Assembly (NCBI RefSeq): GCF_001421325.1
Contig: NZ_LMJY01000012.1
Coordinates: 124,001-188,000 of the forward strand
Direction: 5' to 3'
DNA from: Novosphingobium sp. Leaf2
Lineage (GTDB): Bacteria > Pseudomonadota > Alphaproteobacteria > Sphingomonadales > Sphingomonadaceae
Length of the DNA: 64,000 bases
Shown here: positions 53,505 to 62,088 of the stretch, piece by piece
How the letters are laid out: every line of letters starts with the position of its first letter
How positions within the stretch are numbered: position 1 is the first letter of the stretch
The notes under the pieces: model-generated
The model's database searches: none
Seen by the model: the letters and a program-made list of their open reading frames with translations, nothing else
Told to the model about the DNA's origin: nothing
Position numbers and translations under genes: made by a program

Positions 53505-54509
53505 TTGGCAGGACCAAATCTGCTGAAATTTCCCGGTAATGGGGCCTTCGCGTCCTTCGCGCCGGATTTCGGCCAGCGGTTCATCGTCACGGTGGACACC
53601 GAAGAGGAGTTCGACTGGTCGGCCCCGCTCACCCGCGATCGCCATAGCCTGGTCACCGTGCCGGCGCTGCGCACCTTTCAGCGCTTCTGCGAGGAGCACG
53701 GCGTCGTCCCGTGCTACCTGATCGATTGGCCGATCGCGTGTTCGCCCGCTGCGGTGGAAGCGATCGGCGATGCCGTATCCGCCGGCAGGGCCGAGGTAGG
53801 CGTGCAGCTTCACCCTTGGGTAAGCCCGCCGTTTACCGAGGACGTGAACGAGTTCAACAGCTACGCCGGCAACCTGCCGCTGGAACTTGAACGCGAAAAG
53901 CTGCGTACCTTGCGTGACCGGATCGAAAACGCGTTCGGCACCGCGCCGCGCATCTACCGCGCCGGGCGTTACGGCCTTGGCCCGCATACCGCCGAACTGC
54001 TGATGGAAAACGGTATCGCCATCGACACCTCGGTGCGCGCGCGGTTCGATTACAGCGGCAAGGGCGGCCCCAGTTATCGTGATCATCCTGCGCGCCCCTA
54101 CTGGGCAGATGCGGACCGCAAACTGCTCGAAGTGCCGCTCACCACCGTGTACTGGGGGCCGCTGCGCCAGTTGGGCAACGTCATCTACCCGCACTTGTGG
54201 CGCGCGCCGTCAGTGCGGGGATTGCTGGCCCATGCCGGCTTGCTGGAGCGCATATCCCTGACGCCCGAAGGCATCACCGCCGCAGAAGCCCTGCGCGGCG
54301 TCGACATCGCGCTGGACGAGGGCCTGCCCATCCTCGTCTTCTCCTTCCACAGCCCCTCCCTCGCCCCCGGCCACACCCCATACGTACGTAGCGCGGAAGA
54401 TCTTGACGCGCTGTATGACTGGTGGCGCACGCTGTTCGCGCACCTTTCCAAGCGCGGCGTCAAGCCGGTCAGCGCTGCGCAGATCATGCAATCTGTGCAT
54501 CACGGCTAG
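53505..54509 (+). CDS. Polysaccharide deacetylase-family protein (WalW-like)
   Basis: 334 residues. FIVTVDTEEEFDW carries the metal-binding Asp, HPWVSPPF a conserved His-Pro-Trp, and the carbohydrate-esterase barrel continues to VFSFHSPSLAPGHTPY near the end. No signal peptide is visible, so it is probably cytoplasmic. It would remove acetyl groups from a sugar polymer precursor. The start is TTG at 53505 with AGGAGAAGG shortly before; no better ATG exists. It follows the kinase-like gene by 46 bases on the same strand, so they may be one transcript. Confidence 0.82.
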   Translation: MAGPNLLKFPGNGAFASFAPDFGQRFIVTVDTEEEFDWSAPLTRDRHSLVTVPALRTFQRFCEEHGVVPCYLIDWPIACSPAAVEAIGDAVSAGRAEVGVQLHPWVSPPFTEDVNEFNSYAGNLPLELEREKLRTLRDRIENAFGTAPRIYRAGRYGLGPHTAELLMENGIAIDTSVRARFDYSGKGGPSYRDHPARPYWADADRKLLEVPLTTVYWGPLRQLGNVIYPHLWRAPSVRGLLAHAGLLERISLTPEGITAAEALRGVDIALDEGLPILVFSFHSPSLAPGHTPYVRSAEDLDALYDWWRTLFAHLSKRGVKPVSAAQIMQSVHHG

Positions 54510-54589
54510 AACGGCGCTTGCCTGATGCGCAGGTGCAAGCTAACGGGCTTGTCGTCCGGCCTCGTCGATGGGGTCGGGCTCGGTACGGC

Positions 54590-54665
54590 GGGCCTGTAGC
54601 TCAGCGGTTAGAGCTGGCCGCTCATAACGGCTAGGTCGCGGGTTCGAATCCTGCCGGGCCCACCA
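54590..54665 (+). tRNA. tRNA with anticodon CAU, probably tRNA-Ile2
   Basis: 76 bases including CCA. The acceptor stem GGGCCTG/CGGGCCC has one G-U pair. The anticodon loop is CTCATAA. The short D loop AGCGGTTAGAGC and the CTAGGTCGC after the anticodon stem resemble E. coli tRNA-Ile2, whose C34 is changed to lysidine by TilS, more than elongator tRNA-Met. It is not an initiator, which would have three G-C pairs ending the anticodon stem. Confidence 0.85.
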
Positions 54666-54711
54666 CAACCGGACGCTGCCTTCCTGGCGGCTACATCGAC
54701 GCCCGTACGGT

Positions 54712-54788
<77 letters not shown>

Positions 54789-54882
54789 ACACGGCTCTTT
54801 CCCGATCATCTCCAGACCCCGCAAATCGGTTCGTTCGATGATGCTGCTTGCATTGCGTTGGGTGAGAACATATATCGAACAT

Positions 54883-56124
54883 ATGGCCCAAGCCCCTGTT
54901 CTGGATCGATTGAAAATTCTGGCGGATGCGGCGAAGTACGATGCCTCCTGCGCATCCTCGGGCACCGCCAAGCGCAACAGCCGCGATGGCAAGGGGATCG
55001 GGTCGACCGAGGGGATGGGCATCTGCCACGCCTATGCGCCGGACGGGCGGTGCATATCGCTGCTGAAGTTGCTGCTCACCAACCACTGCATTTTCGATTG
55101 CCACTACTGCATCAATCGCAAAAGCTCCAACGTCGTGCGGGCACGATTCACGCCGCAGGAAGTGGTCGATCTCACGCTGTCGTTCTATCGGCGCAATTAT
55201 ATTGAGGGGCTTTTTCTCTCCTCCGGCATTGTCAAATCGTCCAACCACACGATGGAGCAATTGATCGAAGTGGCGCGCATCCTGCGCGAGGAACACGATT
55301 TTCGCGGCTACATCCACCTCAAGACGATTCCCGAGGCTGATCCGGAACTGATGGCGCAAGCGGGGCTGTGGGCCGATCGCGTGTCGATCAACGTGGAACT
55401 GCCCACCGATGCGGGCTTGTCCCGCCTGGCGCCGGACAAGAGCGCGCCGCAGATCGAAGGGGCGATGGGCAACTTGTCGCACGCGATTGCGGACGCCAAG
55501 GACGCGCAAAAGCACTTCCGCCGCGCCCCGCGCTTCGCGCCTGCAGGACAGTCCACGCAGATGATCGTGGGTGCAGATGGCGCCAGCGACGCGCAGATCG
55601 TGGGCAAGGCCAGCACGCTGTACGATCGCTTCGGCTTGCGCCGGGTGTACTATTCGGCGTTCAGCCCGATCCCGGAAGCCAGCGCGGTGCTGCCGCTCAA
55701 ACGGCCGCCGCTGCTGCGCGAGCACCGGCTGTACCAGTCGGACTGGCTGATGCGGTTTTATGGTTTTGCACCCGCAGAAGTGCAGCAGGCCGCCGAGCCT
55801 GACGGCATGCTGCCGCTGGATATTGACCCGAAGCTTGCGTGGGCACTCAAGTTTCGAGGCCGCTTTCCCGTCGATCTCAATCGCGCGCCCCGTGAAGATT
55901 TGCTGCGGGTGCCAGGTCTTGGGACCAAAGCCGTATCCGCGATCCTTGCGGCGCGGCGTCATCGCACCATCCGGCTGGACGACGTTGCCCGCCTGACCGT
56001 TTCGATCAAGAAAATGCGGCCCTTCATCGTCACCGTGGACTGGCGCCCCACGCTGTTGACAGACCGCCTGGATCTGCGCGCCCGGCTGGCGGTGCCGGCA
56101 AAACAGATGGAACTGTTCGCGTGA
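54883..56124 (+). CDS. Radical SAM protein, putative DNA modification/repair
   Basis: 413 residues. The radical SAM cluster is Cys69-x3-Cys73-x2-Cys76 ([10 protein letters not shown]). [13 protein letters not shown] and the later [13 protein letters not shown] are typical of the family named 'putative DNA modification/repair radical SAM protein'. The C-terminal part has a helix-hairpin-helix ([20 protein letters not shown], then AILAARRHR), a DNA-binding unit. It uses S-adenosylmethionine to make a radical; the target base is unknown. The last four bases overlap the next gene. Confidence 0.88.
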   Translation: MAQAPVLDRLKILADAAKYDASCASSGTAKRNSRDGKGIGSTEGMGICHAYAPDGRCISLLKLLLTNHCIFDCHYCINRKSSNVVRARFTPQEVVDLTLSFYRRNYIEGLFLSSGIVKSSNHTMEQLIEVARILREEHDFRGYIHLKTIPEADPELMAQAGLWADRVSINVELPTDAGLSRLAPDKSAPQIEGAMGNLSHAIADAKDAQKHFRRAPRFAPAGQSTQMIVGADGASDAQIVGKASTLYDRFGLRRVYYSAFSPIPEASAVLPLKRPPLLREHRLYQSDWLMRFYGFAPAEVQQAAEPDGMLPLDIDPKLAWALKFRGRFPVDLNRAPREDLLRVPGLGTKAVSAILAARRHRTIRLDDVARLTVSIKKMRPFIVTVDWRPTLLTDRLDLRARLAVPAKQMELFA

Positions 56125-57512
56125 TCGCGGCGGACCTCGCCCAGCCTGACGACTTCGATGCCTGGCGCGATCAAGCACGCCGGCTGGTGGAACAGGCGGT
56201 GCCGCCGGACCAGATCGCATGGTCGGATGGCAACGGGCCGGCCGATCTGTTTGCAGTGGCCCCGCCCCTGCGGCAGCCTTCTTCACCACGATCTGTGCGT
56301 GCCAGCCGACCGTTCGTCGATCTCGCCCGCAGCGCCATTCTCCACACCGATCCAGCCCGGCTGGGCCTGCTCTACCGTGTGTTGTGGCGCATGCAGGACA
56401 ATCCGCGCCTGCTTGACGATGCCGCAGATCGCGACGTCGCGCTTCTGGAGCGGCTCGCCAAACAGGTCCGCCGCGACATCCACAAGATGCGCGCGTTCGT
56501 GCGGTTCCGGTCCATTCAAGACGATGACGGCGAGCTTTACGTCGCCTGGTTCGAACCGGATCACCGAATCGAGCGAGCGAATGCGGACTTTTTCATCAAC
56601 CGCTTTGCCAGCCAGCGCTGGTCAATCCTGACGCCGCGACTGTCGCTGCACTGGGATGGCGCCACGCTTCTGGAAGGGCCGCCCGCCAGGCGCGAGGATG
56701 CGCCGCGCGAAGATGCCACTGAGGAGCTTTGGCTGGGGTATTACAGTTCGATCTTCAATCCTGCGCGGCTGAAAGTGGGTATGATGGTCAAGGAAATGCC
56801 GCGCCGGTATTGGAAAAACCTACCCGAAGCGCGCCGCATCCCCGATCTGATCGCCGGCGCGCGGGAAAGGGAGATTGCGATGATCGCCACAGGATCAAGT
56901 CTGTTCGAGACGACCGCAGTGCCTGAAAGCTTGTCAGCGGTCGCGCAAGGCATGGCGCAGTGCACGAAGTGCCCGATCGGCTGCAATGGCACCCGCGCGG
57001 TGATGGGCGAAGGGCCAGCCGATGCGGACGTGATGATCGTGGGCGAACAGCCCGGCGACACCGAGGAGCGCGATGGTCGCCCGTTCGTGGGCCCCGCTGG
57101 CCAGCTTCTGGACCAGGCGCTGGATGCGGCCGGCATCGATCGCGCCCGCACGTATGTGACCAATGCGGTCAAGCACTTCAAGTTCGTGCCGCGCGGCAAG
57201 CGCCGGCTGCACCAGACGCCAACGGCGGGCGAGATCGACATCTGCCGCTGGTGGCTGGATGCCGAACGCGCGCTCATAAAACCCAAGGTCATCCTTGCGC
57301 TGGGGGCGAGCGGCGCACGCGGCCTGCTAGGGCGCACGCCCTCCATCGGACGCGAACGTGGCCAGGCGATCGCGCAAAGTGCCGGCGCATCGGTCTGGCT
57401 GACGGCGCATCCCAGTTATCTGCTGCGTCTGGACGGAACTGCGCGCGCGCGTGAGCATGACCGCTTTGCGCAGGACCTCGCCGGTCTTGCGCAGGTTTTG
57501 CGTCACGGCTGA
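56121..57512 (+). CDS. udgX: UdgX-type uracil-DNA glycosylase with N-terminal DUF4130-like domain
   Basis: 463 residues. Residues 1-240 match the DUF4130-like domain found next to such radical SAM genes (RLGLLYRVLWRM, FEPDHRIERANADFFINRFA). Residues 265-463 are a family 4-type UDG: Cys of a [4Fe-4S] cluster (CTKCPIGC), motif GEQPGD (308-313) and the UdgX-specific loop KRRLH (360-364). Its His364 would form a covalent bond with uracil-site DNA. GTG start inside the upstream stop (GTGA). The fusion and coupling suggest one repair unit. Confidence 0.9.
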   Translation: MIAADLAQPDDFDAWRDQARRLVEQAVPPDQIAWSDGNGPADLFAVAPPLRQPSSPRSVRASRPFVDLARSAILHTDPARLGLLYRVLWRMQDNPRLLDDAADRDVALLERLAKQVRRDIHKMRAFVRFRSIQDDDGELYVAWFEPDHRIERANADFFINRFASQRWSILTPRLSLHWDGATLLEGPPARREDAPREDATEELWLGYYSSIFNPARLKVGMMVKEMPRRYWKNLPEARRIPDLIAGAREREIAMIATGSSLFETTAVPESLSAVAQGMAQCTKCPIGCNGTRAVMGEGPADADVMIVGEQPGDTEERDGRPFVGPAGQLLDQALDAAGIDRARTYVTNAVKHFKFVPRGKRRLHQTPTAGEIDICRWWLDAERALIKPKVILALGASGARGLLGRTPSIGRERGQAIAQSAGASVWLTAHPSYLLRLDGTARAREHDRFAQDLAGLAQVLRHG

Positions 57513-57523
57513 AGGCTTTGACG

Positions 57524-59305
57524 TCAGGTGATGGTCACCGTGTGCGCCGCGCGGTCGATGGTGAAAGTGAATGCGCTGGTCTCGCAGCGTAGCCAGCCCT
57601 CACCCGGCTTTTCCCAGTCCGGAACCTGCATGGTGTGCCCCTCGCGCGTCAGCCAGCGCGCATCGAGAGGGAAACGCGCAAAGCTGTTCATGCGGGCAGC
57701 CCGCTGCTCGGACAAGCCGGCGACATAGTCCTCAAGCTCCAGACCACGCGCCGCCCAATCGATCCAGCCGATCGCGTTGTCCTGGCAATAGGCGTTGTTG
57801 TTACCGCGCTGGCTACGCCCGAATTCATCGCCCGCTGTCAGCATGATCGTACCGGTGGACGCGAACAGCGTGCCCAGCATCGCCTTTAAGTCCGCCGTGC
57901 GCGCGGCCCGGATCGCCGGATCATCGACTGGCCCTTCCACACCGTTGTTCCAGCTGAAGTTTTCGCCGTGCCCATCGCGGTTGTTCTCGCCGTTCGCTTC
58001 GTTGTGACGCCGTTCGTAGGCGACCGTGTCGGCCAGCGTGAACCCGTCATGGGCGGCAAGAAAGTTCACCGTGCGGGCGCCCTCCGGCGGCGGGTCGCCA
58101 AAGATATCAGTCGAGCCCGCAAGCCGGGTCGCCAGTGCGCCGATGCTGCCATCGCCGCGCCAGAAGCGGCGCACATCGTCGCGAAAGCGATCATTCCATT
58201 CCATCCAATTGGCGGGGAAGCGGCCAAGCTGGTATCCGCCCGGCCCGGTATCCCAAGGCTCTGCGATCAGCACACGATCGGCGAGCAGCGGATCGGCGGC
58301 GATTTCGGCGAACAGCGGCGCATGGCGATCGAAACCGGGGCTCCTTGCCAGCACCGGCGCCAGATCGAACCGAAACCCGTCCACCCCGCACTGCCCGACA
58401 AAGTGGCGCATGGCATCGATCGTCAGCCGCCGCACGGCGGGATTGGCGAAATCCAGCGTGTTGCCGCACCCGGTATCGTTGATCAAAGTGCCGTCCGGCG
58501 CATGGGCGTAAGCCGCATTGTCCAGCCCGCGCAGCGACACGGTGCCTCCCGCCACATCGCTTTCGCCGGTATGGTTGAAGACCAGGTCCAGCAGCACGCC
58601 GATGCCGTGTTCGTGCAACGTGGCGACGGTGGCGCGCAGTTCGGGCACCCCGCCGGGGCACAGGCCAGGGTCAAGCGCCATCATCGCTACCGGGTTGTAT
58701 CCCCAGGCATTGACGAGGCCGAGGGGGGGCAAGTGCCGCTCGTCGATCCACGCGACGATGGGCATAAGTTCCAGCGCGGTGACGCCCAGCCTGGCGAAAT
58801 GCGCGAGGATCACCGGGTGCGCCAGCGCGGCCACAGTGCCGCGCACGGCCTCCGGCACATCGGAATGCAGCAGCGTGAACGCGCGCACGTTCAGCTCGTA
58901 AATCAGCCCACCCCGCACGAAATACGGCGGTCTTGGAGCGAGCGGCGCCGACCGGCGCGGTACGATAGCGCGCGGTACGAGGCTGGCGGTATCTGCGCCC
59001 TGCTGGGCAAGGCGCGGGTTCTGCGCGAAGCGACGATCGAGTTCAACCGCATAAGGGTCCACCAGCAGCTTGGCGGGATCGAACCACAGCCCTTGTGCCG
59101 GATCCCAGGGCCCGTCAGCGCGGTAGCCGTATTGCGCGCCGGTCCGATCGCCGGGCATGGCGACGGTCCACTCCTCGCCATCACGCGCCATCGCCACGCG
59201 CTGCTCTGCGTCACCAGCGAACAAGCAGAGCCATACTGCTGCTGCACGGGGCGCGCGCACGCGGAAACGGGTTTCCCCGTTGCTCACGCACACGCCCAGC
59301 GTCAT
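57524..59305 (-). CDS. glgX: Glycogen debranching enzyme GlgX
   Basis: 593 residues, a GH13 isoamylase-type enzyme but shorter than E. coli GlgX (657). The CBM48-like N-domain is followed by the barrel motifs LLDLVFNHT, VDGFRFDLAPVL (nucleophile Asp), IAEPWDTGPGG (acid Glu) and NFLAAHDGFTLAD. It cuts alpha-1,6 branches from phosphorylase-trimmed glycogen. Its ATG overlaps the glgA stop (ATGA). Last gene of the glg operon; no glgP is visible in the window. Confidence 0.94.
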   Translation of the reverse strand: MTLGVCVSNGETRFRVRAPRAAAVWLCLFAGDAEQRVAMARDGEEWTVAMPGDRTGAQYGYRADGPWDPAQGLWFDPAKLLVDPYAVELDRRFAQNPRLAQQGADTASLVPRAIVPRRSAPLAPRPPYFVRGGLIYELNVRAFTLLHSDVPEAVRGTVAALAHPVILAHFARLGVTALELMPIVAWIDERHLPPLGLVNAWGYNPVAMMALDPGLCPGGVPELRATVATLHEHGIGVLLDLVFNHTGESDVAGGTVSLRGLDNAAYAHAPDGTLINDTGCGNTLDFANPAVRRLTIDAMRHFVGQCGVDGFRFDLAPVLARSPGFDRHAPLFAEIAADPLLADRVLIAEPWDTGPGGYQLGRFPANWMEWNDRFRDDVRRFWRGDGSIGALATRLAGSTDIFGDPPPEGARTVNFLAAHDGFTLADTVAYERRHNEANGENNRDGHGENFSWNNGVEGPVDDPAIRAARTADLKAMLGTLFASTGTIMLTAGDEFGRSQRGNNNAYCQDNAIGWIDWAARGLELEDYVAGLSEQRAARMNSFARFPLDARWLTREGHTMQVPDWEKPGEGWLRCETSAFTFTIDRAAHTVTIT

Positions 59306-60774
59306 GCGGTCAATTCGGCGTAAAGCTGCGCGTAGGCCTTGCCGCTGGCCTTCCACGAAAAGTCTGCCCTCATGGCGTTCTTCTGCATTTGCGACCAGAC
59401 GGCAGGCTGTGCGTAAAGCTGCATCGTGCGGGTGATGGCAGCGGCGACCGCATCGTAATGCACGCCGTCGAACTGCACGCCGGTGGCACAGTCCGCTGCC
59501 AGCGCGGCAGGGTTGGCGTCGATTACGGTATCGGCCAGGCCGCCGGTGCGCGCCACCACCGGAATGCAGCCGTACGCCAGCCCGTACAGCTGCGTCAGGC
59601 CGCAAGGCTCGAAGCGTGAGGGGATGAGGATCGCATCACCGCCTGCCTGCATGCGGTGCGACAAGCCTTCATCGTAGCCCATGCGAACCGCCACCCGGCC
59701 GGGATGCCGGCTGGCGCCTTTGAGCAATTCGCGCTCGATCGCCGCATCGCCCGCGCCGAGCAATACCAGGCGTCCGCCCAGGCCGACCAGATGGTCCAGC
59801 ACCTCGGGCAGCACGTCCATGCCCTTCTGCCAGGTCAGCCGGGTGACCGCGATGAACAACGGGCCGTCGTCCTCATCAAGCCCGAATTCGACCTCCAGCG
59901 CGCGCTTGTTGTGGCGGCGCTTGTCGAGCGTGCGGTGGCTGTAGCGCTGGGCGATCTCGCGATCGGTGGCGGGGTTCCACACGTGGGCATCAATGCCGTT
60001 GAGGATGCCGTGGACCGCATTGCCCCGCGCGACGATCAGGCCTTCGAGCCCCATCCCGAAATGCGCGGAGCGAATTTCGCGCGCATAAGTGGGGCTCACC
60101 GTGGTTACAGCGTCCGCGCTGGACATGCCGGCCTTCAGCATGCCGACGCCGCCGTGATATTCCACGCCGTCCAGCGCCCAGGCGGCAGCCGGCAGGCCGA
60201 GCTGGCCGAAGATTTCCGGGCCATGCCAGCCCTGGAACGCCATGTTGTGAATAGTGACGACCGACGCCACGCGCTGCTGCGAAAACGGGGCGTAGCGCAC
60301 GTAGGCTGCTGCCATTGCGGCCTGCCAGTCATGTGCGTGCAGCACGTCAAACCCCTGCGGCTTGCCTCGCTTTGAAAACGCACCACCGGCAATGTCCGCC
60401 GCTGCCCGGCCAAGCGCTGCGAAGCGCCGCCAGTTATCGGCCCAGTCCCGCCCGGCGCCATCGGTGTACGGCGCGCCATCGCGGGCGTAGAGCGAGGGCG
60501 CGTCCAGCACCAGCAGCGGCTGCGCGCCATCCAGCGTGCCGGTCAGCAGGCGCGCCGGTGCGCCCAGCAGAGAGTCCCACACGTATGCCGGGCGCTGTCG
60601 CCGGATCGCCATGCCCATCGCCGCCAGCACAGCCGGATAACCGGGCAGCAGTGTCGTGACCTCCACTCCGTGAGACGCGAGCGCGGCTGGCAACGCGCCG
60701 GCCACATCGGCCAAGCCGCCGGTCTTCACCAGCGGCACGGCCTCCGAGGCGACCGACAGGACCTTCAAGGACAT
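59302..60774 (-). CDS. glgA: Glycogen synthase (ADP-glucose type)
   Basis: 490 residues, GT5. KTGGLADVAGALP at residues 17-29 holds the ADP-glucose-binding Lys17. VTTVSPTYAREI and the C-terminal SRFEPCGLTQLYGLAYG motif are complete. It extends alpha-1,4-glucan with ADP-glucose in the cytoplasm. It follows glgC by 23 bases and precedes glgX with a four-base overlap. Confidence 0.96.
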   Translation of the reverse strand: MSLKVLSVASEAVPLVKTGGLADVAGALPAALASHGVEVTTLLPGYPAVLAAMGMAIRRQRPAYVWDSLLGAPARLLTGTLDGAQPLLVLDAPSLYARDGAPYTDGAGRDWADNWRRFAALGRAAADIAGGAFSKRGKPQGFDVLHAHDWQAAMAAAYVRYAPFSQQRVASVVTIHNMAFQGWHGPEIFGQLGLPAAAWALDGVEYHGGVGMLKAGMSSADAVTTVSPTYAREIRSAHFGMGLEGLIVARGNAVHGILNGIDAHVWNPATDREIAQRYSHRTLDKRRHNKRALEVEFGLDEDDGPLFIAVTRLTWQKGMDVLPEVLDHLVGLGGRLVLLGAGDAAIERELLKGASRHPGRVAVRMGYDEGLSHRMQAGGDAILIPSRFEPCGLTQLYGLAYGCIPVVARTGGLADTVIDANPAALAADCATGVQFDGVHYDAVAAAITRTMQLYAQPAVWSQMQKNAMRADFSWKASGKAYAQLYAELTA

Positions 60775-60797
60775 GGCATTCCCTTCGCCGGCTTACG

Positions 60798-62060
60798 CTA
60801 CAATTCCAGCCGGTCGATCATCGGCTTGGTGATCAGACACACGCCCTTGTCGGTGCGCCGGAACCGCTGCGCGTCCAGTTCCGGGTCTTCGCCCACCACC
60901 AGTCCTTCGGGGATGCGCACGCCGGAATCGATGATAACCCGGTGCAGGCGCGCGTTCCTGCCGATGTTGCAATACGGCAGGATCACCGCTTCATCGGCGC
61001 AGGAATAGCTGCCCATCTTGACCCCGGTAAACAGCATCGAGCGGCGCGCGAGCGCGCCCGAGACGATGCAATCCTGGCTGACGAGTGACGAGATCGCCTG
61101 GCCGCGCCGTCCATCTTCATCGTGCACGAACTTAGCCGGAGCAGATACGATAGTATCCGTCCAGATCGGCCATTCCCGGTCGTAGAGGTTTAGCTGGGGC
61201 ACCGTGTCGGTTAGGTCGAGGTTGGCTTCAAAATAGGCGTCCAGCGTACCCACATCGCGCCAGTATTCGCCAATTTCCTCTGCGGCCCGGATGCACGAAT
61301 TGGTGAAGCGGTGCGCCACCGCCTTACCGTGCTTGACGATGTAGGGGATCAGGTCTCCGCCGAAATCGCGGGCGGAATCGGGGTCCACCGCATCGCGGCG
61401 CAGCTGGTCGAACAGGAACTCGGTATCGAAAACGTAGATGCCCATGGAGGCCAGCGCATGGTCCGGGTCGCCGGGAATGCTGGGGGGATCAGCGGGCTTT
61501 TCCATGAACGCGGTGATCGTGTCTTCTTCGTCCACGTGCATGACACCGAACGCCGTCGCCTCCATACGCGGCACGACAAGGCATCCCACGGTCACGTCCG
61601 CGCCCGAATTGACGTGCTGCTGCAGCATCAATTCGTAGTCCATCTTGTAGATATGATCACCCGCCAGGATGACCATATACTTGGGGGCATGGGCCGCGAT
61701 GATGTCGATGTTCTGGTAGACGGCATCGGCCGTGCCTTCATACCACAACAGTTCGGAAATGCGCTGGCTGGCGGGGAGGATGTCGAAGCTTTCGTTGCGT
61801 TCCGGCCGCATGAAATTCCAGGCGCGGTTCATGTGCCGGATCAGGCTATGCGCCTTGTACTGCGTGGCCACACCGATGCGGCGAATGCCCGAATTGATGG
61901 CGTTGGACAACGCGAAGTCGATGATGCGGCTCATCCCCCCGAAGTAGACCGCCGGCTTTGCGCGGTTGTCGGTCAACTCCTTCAGACGACTGCCACGCCC
62001 CCCTGCCAGCACGTAAGCCATGGCATCGCGGGCCAGCGGCGAACCCGAAGGTGGTCTCAT
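60798..62060 (-). CDS. glgC: Glucose-1-phosphate adenylyltransferase
   Basis: 420 residues. [20 protein letters not shown] (nucleotide loop and activator region), YGGM-like [37 protein letters not shown] and a C-terminal beta-helix with [18 protein letters not shown]. It makes ADP-glucose from glucose-1-phosphate and ATP, the regulated entry to glycogen. GGAGAGAG lies just before the ATG at 62060, which decides it over an upstream in-frame start. Confidence 0.96.
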   Translation of the reverse strand: MRPPSGSPLARDAMAYVLAGGRGSRLKELTDNRAKPAVYFGGMSRIIDFALSNAINSGIRRIGVATQYKAHSLIRHMNRAWNFMRPERNESFDILPASQRISELLWYEGTADAVYQNIDIIAAHAPKYMVILAGDHIYKMDYELMLQQHVNSGADVTVGCLVVPRMEATAFGVMHVDEEDTITAFMEKPADPPSIPGDPDHALASMGIYVFDTEFLFDQLRRDAVDPDSARDFGGDLIPYIVKHGKAVAHRFTNSCIRAAEEIGEYWRDVGTLDAYFEANLDLTDTVPQLNLYDREWPIWTDTIVSAPAKFVHDEDGRRGQAISSLVSQDCIVSGALARRSMLFTGVKMGSYSCADEAVILPYCNIGRNARLHRVIIDSGVRIPEGLVVGEDPELDAQRFRRTDKGVCLITKPMIDRLEL

Positions 62061-62088
62061 GCGTCTCTCTCCGTACGTCCTGTTACCC

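Noticed and set aside
54590..54665. Elongator or initiator tRNA-Met for the CAU tRNA
   Set aside because: It lacks the initiator's three G-C pairs and mismatched first pair. The D loop and the segment after the anticodon stem agree better with tRNA-Ile2, though Met remains possible.
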